12,541 nt of DNA. Origin: Phycisphaerales bacterium. Lineage in GTDB: Bacteria; Planctomycetota; Phycisphaerae; Sedimentisphaerales; Anaerohalosphaeraceae. This document shows, in pieces, positions 1 to 5,760 of the stretch; position 1 is the stretch's first letter, and the number at the start of each line of letters is the position of its first letter. The stretch is from assembly GCA_011053245.1 (NCBI GenBank), contig DRGS01000089.1:1-12541 (forward strand), read 5' to 3'. Below the pieces are notes generated by a model. That model did no database searches, had not been told where the DNA came from, and saw nothing but the letters and a program-made list of their open reading frames with translations. The translations under genes were made by a program, and so were the position numbers.

Positions 1-2
1 AA

Positions 3-119
3 AAGATGAGATATAGTGATGTACCGCAGCCCTTTGAGGGCGTCCCGATCGCAATGATAGTTACATGCGTACTGGCTATGGCCTTTATGGGATTTGCGGG
101 AATGGTATCTATTCAGTAG
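3..119 (+). CDS. nqrE: NqrE C-terminal end (Na+-NQR subunit E), partial
   Basis: The gene enters from the left edge in frame 3 and ends at TAG 117-119. The 38 visible codons start KMRYSDVPQPFEGVPIAMIV and continue with a hydrophobic helix containing AFMGFAGM. NqrE and its paralogue RnfA end in this way: a charged loop with PxxFxGxPIA, then a last membrane helix with FMGFxG. NqrE is a membrane subunit of the sodium-pumping NADH:quinone oxidoreductase and, with NqrD, helps bind an iron centre within the membrane. RnfA cannot be excluded from this fragment alone. The next gene is clearly nqrF, and Rnf clusters have no such subunit, so NqrE is the better call. A 30-base gap with a ribosome site separates it from nqrF, consistent with one operon. 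Confidence 0.8.
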   Translation, partial: KMRYSDVPQPFEGVPIAMIVTCVLAMAFMGFAGMVSIQ

Positions 120-149
120 CAACTGACTTTATATAGGAGTAAGTTTTAA

Positions 150-1241
150 GTGGAATATTTGTATGCAGTAGCAGCTTTTGGTTCTATCGTGGTGATACTT
201 TCAGCGGGTCTGATAGTTGCGGAGCGTTTTCTCGTCAACTATGGTATCTGTAAACTCGATATCAATGCCGGCGAAAAACCCCTTGAGCTTGAAGGGGGAC
301 GGACCCTTCTTGCCAGCCTCTATGCAAATGAGATATTTATCCCGTCGGCATGCGGCGGAAAAGGATCCTGCGGTCATTGCAAGATCACGGTCAATTCCGG
401 CGGTGGTCCGGTCCTTCCAACTGAAACGCCATATCTGACAAGACAGGAAGTACGCGCCAATGTCCGATTAGCTTGCCAGGTGAAGATACGCGAAGATATT
501 TATGTTCGCATTCCCGAAGAGCTTCTGAATGTAAAACTCTTTACGGCTACGGTTGAAAGTACTAAGGACCTTACCTACGACATCAAAGAGATACGGTTTC
601 GTCTTAACGATCCCGACGAGATCTCCCAGCGACCCGGTCAATATGTGCAGATCCAGGCTCCGTCACCGGACGGCGATGTATTCAGAGCCTATTCGATCAG
701 CTCGCCGGCTTATGAAAAGAATATCGTCGAGCTCAATGTAAGGATAGTTCCCGGCGGTATCGGTTCGACATATCTGCACAACCTGAATGAAGGCGACCCG
801 GTGGTATTTACCGGCCCTTACGGAGAATTCGTCATGAACGAAGATCCTTCCGTAGAGATCGTATGCGTCGGCGGCGGATGCGGTATGGCACCGATGAACA
901 ATATCATACACACTATTTACGATCGCTGGCCGGACAGAACATGCTGGCTTTTCTTCGGCTGCAGAGGTACGCAGGATATATTCTATCTTGACGAGTTTAA
1001 GGCTCTTGCCGAGAAACATCCGAATTTTCATGTTGTATACGCTCTTTCGGATAAACTTGGCGAAGGGGAAGTATGGGACGGTGAGACAGGATTTATTCAC
1101 CTTGCCGCTGACAAGAATCTCGAAGCTGGTGTGCCGCGGCAGGCTTTCCTTTGCGGACCGCCCCTGATGATCGAAGCTGTTACCAGAGTACTCGAAGACA
1201 AAGGCATTTTGCCCGAAGATATCTTTTACGATGAGTTCTGA
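150..1241 (+). CDS. nqrF: NqrF, NADH-oxidising subunit of Na+-translocating NADH:quinone reductase
   Basis: This 363-residue protein has the NqrF plan. An N-terminal membrane helix (about residues 5-24) is followed by a 2Fe-2S ferredoxin domain with ligands Cys68, Cys74, Cys77 and Cys109 (CGGKGSCGHC, then LACQ). Next comes an FAD domain with RAYSISS at 179-185, then an NAD domain with GGGCGMAPM at 241-249, CGPP near 338 and an acidic-aromatic C terminus. It takes hydride from NADH on the cytoplasmic side and passes electrons through FAD and the 2Fe-2S centre into the NQR complex, which reduces quinone and pumps Na+. The start is GTG 150, behind AGGAGT at 135-140. It is shorter than classical NqrF (about 405-410 residues): the roughly 35-residue insertion that usually precedes the RAYS motif is absent. 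NADH oxidation by NQR is well established for the family. Use of the complex here is inferred. Confidence 0.92.
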   Translation: MEYLYAVAAFGSIVVILSAGLIVAERFLVNYGICKLDINAGEKPLELEGGRTLLASLYANEIFIPSACGGKGSCGHCKITVNSGGGPVLPTETPYLTRQEVRANVRLACQVKIREDIYVRIPEELLNVKLFTATVESTKDLTYDIKEIRFRLNDPDEISQRPGQYVQIQAPSPDGDVFRAYSISSPAYEKNIVELNVRIVPGGIGSTYLHNLNEGDPVVFTGPYGEFVMNEDPSVEIVCVGGGCGMAPMNNIIHTIYDRWPDRTCWLFFGCRGTQDIFYLDEFKALAEKHPNFHVVYALSDKLGEGEVWDGETGFIHLAADKNLEAGVPRQAFLCGPPLMIEAVTRVLEDKGILPEDIFYDEF

Positions 1242-1246
1242 TCGGC

Positions 1247-1261
1247 CATGCAGCGTGCATG
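1247..1261 (+). other. Perfect inverted repeat 1 after nqrF
   Basis: CATGCA and TGCATG flank the trinucleotide GCG, giving a 6-bp stem immediately after the nqrF stop. No T run follows, so this is not a standard intrinsic terminator. It may stabilise or punctuate the 3' end of the nqr transcript. The dyad is seen directly; its role is a guess. Confidence 0.35.
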
Positions 1262-1263
1262 CG

Positions 1264-1281
1264 ATCATTGTCTGTAATGAT
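1264..1281 (+). other. Perfect inverted repeat 2 after nqrF
   Basis: ATCATT and AATGAT flank the loop GTCTGT, a 6-bp AT-rich stem only two bases after the preceding dyad. The pair sits in the gap between the nqr operon and the receiver gene, ending about 20 bases before the receiver start at 1302. It could be part of an operator or a weak transcript boundary. The stem is followed by an A run, not a T run. Confidence 0.3.
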
Positions 1282-1290
1282 GAAAAAATA

Positions 1291-1295
1291 TGAGG
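1291..1295 (+). promoter_or_regulatory. Ribosome binding site deciding the receiver start
   Basis: TGAGG lies six bases before ATG 1302. The alternative in-frame ATG at 1290 overlaps this motif and has no purine-rich site before it, so initiation at 1302 is preferred. That removes four residues (MRLL) from the longest reading. Confidence 0.6.
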
Positions 1296-1301
1296 TTACT
1301 T

Positions 1302-1694
1302 ATGGCACAGGTAAAAATAGTAGTCGTAGATGATGATGAGGATATTCGCCAGGCTCTGCAAGCGGTTCTGGAGAGTAAGGATTATGCGGTAATAACTGCC
1401 GAGAACAAAGAAGATGGCATGAGAGCGATCGCCGAAGAGAAACCTGCCCTTGCGATACTGGACGTGATGATGGGCACATGGCAGGATGGTTTTGATATGG
1501 CCAGGGAGATAAAGAGCGATCCTGAGTTAAAGGACACGCTCATCCTGATGCTGACGGGCGTGGAAGACAAGACCGGTCTTGAGTTCAAATCAGCCGCTGG
1601 CGATCCGGATTGGATGCCTGTCGAAGGTTTTCTGGACAAACCAGTCGACTCTGATGTATTACTCGCAGAGGTTGAAAAACTGCTGAAAGGATAA
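1302..1694 (+). CDS. Stand-alone response regulator receiver (CheY-like)
   Basis: The 130-residue product is a single receiver domain. It has the acidic pair Asp10-Asp11, the phospho-acceptor Asp54 (ILDVMMG), the switch Thr85 (LMLTG) and the conserved Lys113 in FLDKPV. No DNA-binding or enzymatic output domain follows, because the reading frame ends about 15 residues after the Lys. Such proteins act by binding a partner or by passing phosphate in a relay. A segment at about 95-112, rich in Gly, Ala, Asp and Pro with a Trp, lies before FLDKPV. A histidine kinase begins 94 bases downstream, which makes it the probable phosphodonor. The target that reads this receiver is not in the window. A longer reading from ATG 1290 is possible but lacks a ribosome site. 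Confidence 0.88.
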   Translation: MAQVKIVVVDDDEDIRQALQAVLESKDYAVITAENKEDGMRAIAEEKPALAILDVMMGTWQDGFDMAREIKSDPELKDTLILMLTGVEDKTGLEFKSAAGDPDWMPVEGFLDKPVDSDVLLAEVEKLLKG

Positions 1695-1713
1695 CACCCT
1701 TGCAAGGTTGTAG

Positions 1714-1730
1714 ATTTCCGAATTGGAAAT
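1714..1730 (+). promoter_or_regulatory. 17-bp dyad, candidate operator between receiver and kinase genes
   Basis: ATTTCC and GGAAAT are perfect inverted arms around GAATT. It lies 19 bases after the receiver stop and 58 bases before the preferred kinase start. The region after it (1740-1788) is markedly AT-rich, as promoter DNA often is. It could equally be a weak transcript hairpin. The symmetry is seen; the operator role is inferred. Confidence 0.35.
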
Positions 1731-1788
1731 TGTGATATGCAGTCGAAATAGAAAACTTTTAATTTTTTTAAATTGTGTTTGGTATAAG

Positions 1789-3132
1789 ATGGAACAGTTG
1801 CCGCAAGATGCCAGGCTCGTCAGGCGGGCCTACTGGTTGGTTAGACTTAGATGGATAGCCGCATCAGGCGTCATTATTGCAACCTTTGTTGCCGATAAGA
1901 TCCTGGCGATACAATTGCAGGAAGCGGCCATTTATTCTATTGCGGCTTTGCTTTTCGTCTACAACTTCGTCGTTTTCTTTTTGCTGCGGTATTGCGGCAA
2001 AGGCGACCTCCAGATGCACAGGACGACGGTAACGCGAATAGTGAACTTTCAGATGTCGGCGGACCTGATAATTCTTGCCTGTTTGCTGCATTTTTCGGGC
2101 GGTATTGAAAATCCTTTTATCATTTATTTTGTTTTTCATATGATATTAGCCAGTATCCTCTTGTCGGCCCGCGAAAGTTACTTTCAGGCAACACTTGCTT
2201 CAGCCTTGCTGGTGATGCTCGGGCTGTTTGAGTTTAAGGGGATCATTCCACATTACGGCCTTGAAGGTTTTATTGAAAGCAGCCAACATTCAAATGGTAT
2301 ATTTGTTTTTGGAACTTTAGCTGTTGTTGTGAGTACGTTGTACTTTGTTGTGTTTATGACCAGTTCGATCTCTACCCGACTCCGAGAGCAGGAGCGTGGT
2401 TTCTGGGAGGCAAACCAGATGCTCAAGCAGAAAGATCGGATCAAGGACGAATATGTCGAACGTGTAACGCATGATATTAAAGGGCATCTTGCTGCGATCA
2501 AGAGTTTGCTCAATGTGGTAGACATGGGTCCATTGACGGATGGGCAGCAGGAATTTGTAAGCAGGGCGTCGAGAAGGACGAATGTATTGGCTGCCTTTGT
2601 GAGGCAGTTGCTGAAACTTACCAAGATGAGGCTGAGCAATAGAGTTGAGTCGGCCGATTTTTCACTAAGTGAGGTGATACAAAAGGTGGTCAAATCCGTT
2701 TCTGTCAGAGCAGATGACAAACAAATAACGCTGGATTGCAAAATGAATGGTTCGCTGATGATGATCAACGGTAACGTGTTCAGTGTTGAAGAGATGACGA
2801 TGAACCTACTGCTTAACGCGATTAAGTATACGCCGAAGAACGGCCGGGTCGAAGTTGCTGTTTGCGAGGAATCCGACCATGTTCGGGTTTCTATTAAGGA
2901 TACGGGGATCGGTATTCCCAAGGAAGAACTTCCGCTGGTGTTCGATGAGTTTTACAGGGCCTCGAATGCCAGGAAAGTAGAGAGAGACGGGACGGGTCTG
3001 GGGTTGTCTATTTCCAGACAGATCGTGGAAAGACATAACGGAAAGTTATGGGCCGAAAGCGAACTCGGCGAAGGAACAGTATTTACTTATACTCTTTTAA
3101 AATCAGAAAAAGCAGGTGACGGTGAAATCTAA
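1789..3132 (+). CDS. Membrane sensor histidine kinase with RegB-like GGxxNPF quinone loop
   Basis: Read from ATG 1789 this is a 447-residue kinase. Six hydrophobic helices lie at about 22-38, 46-66, 89-102, 109-125, 131-149 and 171-194. A charged helical linker (about 198-226) leads to the H-box with phospho-acceptor His228 (VTHDIKGHLAAI). The ATPase domain has N-box Asn343, DTGIG at 371-375 and GTGLGLS at 401-407. Between helices 3 and 4 stands GGIENPF (104-110). This matches the GGxxNPF heptapeptide that binds quinone in RegB/PrrB redox kinases. RegB's redox-active Cys, about 40 residues after its His, has no equivalent here. A TTG at 1723 would add 22 residues, but that stretch is AT-rich and contains half of a dyad, so I prefer 1789 even though its ribosome site is weak. 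The gene overlaps the next cytochrome gene by 17 bases, so sensor and cytochrome are probably co-expressed. Confidence 0.87.
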   Translation: MEQLPQDARLVRRAYWLVRLRWIAASGVIIATFVADKILAIQLQEAAIYSIAALLFVYNFVVFFLLRYCGKGDLQMHRTTVTRIVNFQMSADLIILACLLHFSGGIENPFIIYFVFHMILASILLSARESYFQATLASALLVMLGLFEFKGIIPHYGLEGFIESSQHSNGIFVFGTLAVVVSTLYFVVFMTSSISTRLREQERGFWEANQMLKQKDRIKDEYVERVTHDIKGHLAAIKSLLNVVDMGPLTDGQQEFVSRASRRTNVLAAFVRQLLKLTKMRLSNRVESADFSLSEVIQKVVKSVSVRADDKQITLDCKMNGSLMMINGNVFSVEEMTMNLLLNAIKYTPKNGRVEVAVCEESDHVRVSIKDTGIGIPKEELPLVFDEFYRASNARKVERDGTGLGLSISRQIVERHNGKLWAESELGEGTVFTYTLLKSEKAGDGEI

Positions 3133-4513
3133 TAAGAAATCAAAATTTTCGGTTCGAAGAATAGTGGGCAGGCTTAGTGTGTTGAAAGTGCTGGCTATGT
3201 TGATCGCGGTGGTGTGTTTCATTTCAGCGGTGGCGATGACGGTTACATCTCAGCCGGGCTTTTGCAACAGTTGTCATATCATGAACTCTTATTATGATTC
3301 ATGGAAGCATTCCAGCCATCACGAGGTAAGCTGTCTTAGCTGCCACTTGAAGCCGGGGTTTAACAGTTATATGAAGGGCAAGATCAACGGTCTGTCCCAG
3401 GCTGTCGATTGCATGGTCGGAAGAATCGGCACCGCCGCACACGCTACTGTGGCTGACGAGTCCTGTCTGAGGTCGGCCTGCCATAATATAGAGCTTTTAG
3501 AAGCGAAAGCAGTCAAGTTTGGAGAGGTGAAATTTACGCATAAGGGCCACATAGGAAATACCATAGACGGCATTACCATTTCATGTGGAACCTGTCATAA
3601 CCATGTTGGTGGCCAGGACCACTTTGAAGTGAACAAAGGTGTCTGTTTTACATGTCATTTTCTCGATGACAAAAAAACCGAAGAAGTTATCGTCGAATCC
3701 GAATGTCAGGACTGTCACGAAGTGCCCGACAAAGTTATCGAGCAAGGTATGGTTAAGATAAACCATGCTGAGTTTGTTTCTTATGAGGCAAGCTGCAACG
3801 ATTCGTGCCACAAGAAGCAGGTCGAAGCTCAAAGCAATGTTGCGGAAACAATATGCCTGAACTGTCATCCATTCACGATGGGCCATGATGAAGAAGACGA
3901 AAATATTGAATTGCTCCATGAACATCACACCACCGGAGAGAAGGTCGAGTGTTTTGCCTGCCACGGTGACATCTCGCACGGTCCGACAAGATTTGATTCT
4001 GTTTCTGCAATGATAGATTGCAAGGATTGCCATAGTGATACCCATAACATTCAGCAGACTATATATACTGCCGAAGAGGGGCATCCCAAATCCGGGGACA
4101 GCGATAAAATTCTAAGCCCGATGTTCCTGACCCATGTTCAGTGTACCGGTTGTCATATAGAAAAAACTGCTATACGATCGGGCGCTCTCGAAAGTCTTGG
4201 GACCGTGGCAAAGTCTGTTCCGCGGGCGTGCGATAACTGCCATGAGCCCGGAACCGGTGAAAAGTATATCCCCTTCTGGCAGAAGAAGATTAAAGGAATG
4301 TTTGCACAAACAAGCAAGAGGCTTGATAAATTTGAGCAGCTTGCCTCTATTGGCGGTCTGGAACAAGACGAAAAAACCGTAAAGAAAAGCATAGAGCAGG
4401 TAAGGGCCATTCTCAGATCGGTCGAAGCCGATGGTAGTTGGGGCGTTCACAATCTCAAGTATACAGAAGAAATGCTGTTGCGGGCAAACAAAATTATTTC
4501 ACAGATAAAATAG
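3116..4513 (+). CDS. NapC/NirT-anchored dodecaheme cytochrome c, putative quinol dehydrogenase
   Basis: The 465-residue protein has one N-terminal membrane helix (about 23-44) followed by TSQPGFCNSCHIM and a second motif in CLSCHLKPG. This is the NapC/NrfH/CymA signature for quinol oxidation and transfer of electrons to periplasmic partners. There are ten CxxCH motifs, with first cysteines at 50, 73, 157, 177, 197, 247, 279, 302, 343 and 372. Two are expanded: CLRSACH at 117-123 and CNDSCH at 227-232. The C-terminal part (about 390-465) has no hemes and is helical. Its DGSWGVHN at 439-446 recalls the closing helical region of NrfA-type multiheme cytochromes, but there is no CxxCK active-site motif. 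By analogy with ImcH and CymA it could feed a respiratory chain; the substrate is unknown. The start is GTG 3116, with GTG 3122 as a good alternative because AGG stands five bases before it. It overlaps the kinase gene by 17 bases. Confidence 0.88.
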   Translation: MTVKSNKKSKFSVRRIVGRLSVLKVLAMLIAVVCFISAVAMTVTSQPGFCNSCHIMNSYYDSWKHSSHHEVSCLSCHLKPGFNSYMKGKINGLSQAVDCMVGRIGTAAHATVADESCLRSACHNIELLEAKAVKFGEVKFTHKGHIGNTIDGITISCGTCHNHVGGQDHFEVNKGVCFTCHFLDDKKTEEVIVESECQDCHEVPDKVIEQGMVKINHAEFVSYEASCNDSCHKKQVEAQSNVAETICLNCHPFTMGHDEEDENIELLHEHHTTGEKVECFACHGDISHGPTRFDSVSAMIDCKDCHSDTHNIQQTIYTAEEGHPKSGDSDKILSPMFLTHVQCTGCHIEKTAIRSGALESLGTVAKSVPRACDNCHEPGTGEKYIPFWQKKIKGMFAQTSKRLDKFEQLASIGGLEQDEKTVKKSIEQVRAILRSVEADGSWGVHNLKYTEEMLLRANKIISQIK

Positions 4514-4520
4514 GATGGAA

Positions 4521-5699
4521 ATGGGAAATTTAACCAAACATTACGGACTTGCACATATTTTGGCTATCACTATTGCAATGGTTTCTCTCTTTGTGTTTAC
4601 TCCCTGCCTTCAGGCATACCCTAAGGGATCGCCGCATGCGTTTGTCGGTGGGCCATGGGAAATTGCTGTTAGTGTCGGTTCGCCAGTGCAGGAATTTATC
4701 TTTCCTGTTAAGGTGCCTGATGAGAACAAATCGTCAAAACTCGAAAAGCGCCTGCCTATCATGGGCACTCCTGTCAAGATCAGGTTTGACAGGTATGTCC
4801 CGGCTCTTTCATGGGAAACAATTGTAACTGAAAAGCCCGGTTCAGGTGCTGTCGCAAGCATTGTATTTAAGGGACCTAATCTTCATCAGCAGATGTGGCT
4901 TGACACGAATGAATCCAAAAAGCAATCCGTAACGTCCAGCATTGGAGGCATTGCTCTCAAGAAAATCCAAAATTCTTATACCATCGAGAAACTTAGTGCA
5001 GCTTTGACCTCCGGCTCGACCCCCGGTGTCCTGTTGGTATGGAAAGAAGATGCAAAGAAACCATTGGAATATATAGTTGACACTTCAAAAACCATTGCCA
5101 TACCCGGAACGAATTTCAAAATAAAGGCAGCAGAGTATATACCCCACTACTCGATTGATACGACAAGTAAAGAGGTGACATCGGCCTCTGACAAGCCGCT
5201 CAACCCGGCCCTTAAAGTTTCGGTCAGCAATGATGAAAAAACCGTCGAACAGTGGCTCTGGTCCAAGTTCCCCACGTCGCCTCATGTAAAATATGAGTTG
5301 CCGCTCAGGATAGAGTTCCAGGACTTCGACCTTAACGATATGGATGGAAGCCATATTATCGCTGTGGCAAAAGGGCAACCGCCGTATTTGTTCAGTAGCA
5401 TTGACGGAAAGGTGCAGGCACAAAAGATAAAATCCGAGGACACATATTTTCTGGCTGATAAGGAATACTCTTTCATCGTCGAAAAAACATACGCCAACGC
5501 CGTAACCGAACGTAAATGGAAGAACATTGCACAAAAGCTTAGCAATCCCGCTATCATTGCAACGATCGAATATTCAGGCCAGGAAAGCCAGGCTGTTCTC
5601 GAATTCAACAAACCGTTTCACTTTAGCAGTGGCAACAATGCGATGATCGTGGTTTACAGACGAAAAGCAGAGGCCCCAATCGCGGAAAAACAGAAATAG
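4521..5699 (+). CDS. Secreted protein of three tandem repeats, ResB-like periplasmic domain (putative)
   Basis: The 392-residue product has a signal peptide, with a hydrophobic core at about 12-28 and probable cleavage after LQA near residue 32. No further membrane helix is seen. Three stretches share a pattern: about 85-128 (begins VKIRFDRYVP), 199-248 (FKIKAAEYIP) and 317-363 (YSFIVEKTYANA). Each starts with a basic or hydrophobic strand ending in Tyr, then a loop, then a small-residue strand (AVASIVF, NPALKVSV, NPAIIATI) and a Gln/Trp-rich strand. The NPx strand and the closing FNKPFHF segment resemble the periplasmic domain of ResB, a heme-handling cytochrome c biogenesis protein. ResB membrane helices and conserved heme His sites are missing. 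It begins seven bases after the dodecaheme gene, behind AGGA at 4512-4515; ATG 4515 is also possible. A role as a cytochrome assembly or structural partner is inferred from context. The fold assignment is tentative. Confidence 0.7.
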   Translation: MGNLTKHYGLAHILAITIAMVSLFVFTPCLQAYPKGSPHAFVGGPWEIAVSVGSPVQEFIFPVKVPDENKSSKLEKRLPIMGTPVKIRFDRYVPALSWETIVTEKPGSGAVASIVFKGPNLHQQMWLDTNESKKQSVTSSIGGIALKKIQNSYTIEKLSAALTSGSTPGVLLVWKEDAKKPLEYIVDTSKTIAIPGTNFKIKAAEYIPHYSIDTTSKEVTSASDKPLNPALKVSVSNDEKTVEQWLWSKFPTSPHVKYELPLRIEFQDFDLNDMDGSHIIAVAKGQPPYLFSSIDGKVQAQKIKSEDTYFLADKEYSFIVEKTYANAVTERKWKNIAQKLSNPAIIATIEYSGQESQAVLEFNKPFHFSSGNNAMIVVYRRKAEAPIAEKQK

Positions 5700-5760
5700 A
5701 ACTTAAATTAATGCCGACAGTAGCATTGTAAATTATAATTAAGATAAGGATCGAATAACC

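Noticed and set aside
663..1268. 201-codon minus-strand frame across nqrF
   Set aside because: It is the antisense shadow of a gene with all NqrF motifs; its product has no recognisable pattern.
1723..1788. TTG-initiated 22-residue extension of the kinase
   Set aside because: The start falls inside a perfect dyad, the stretch is AT-rich, and the extension adds no recognisable domain.
2253..2921. 222-codon minus-strand frame across the kinase gene
   Set aside because: Antisense shadow, Ser/Thr/Leu-rich with no motif, within a complete histidine kinase.
3116..4513. Possible ammonia-forming nitrite reductase (NrfA)
   Set aside because: The C terminus recalls NrfA-type proteins, but there is no CxxCK active-site motif, and the N terminus is a NapC-type anchor.
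5734..5739. Perfect TATAAT before the 15-heme cytochrome gene
   Set aside because: No acceptable -35 box lies 16-19 bases upstream, and a start from it would fall on the ribosome site. The stretch is simply AT-rich, so I do not call a promoter.
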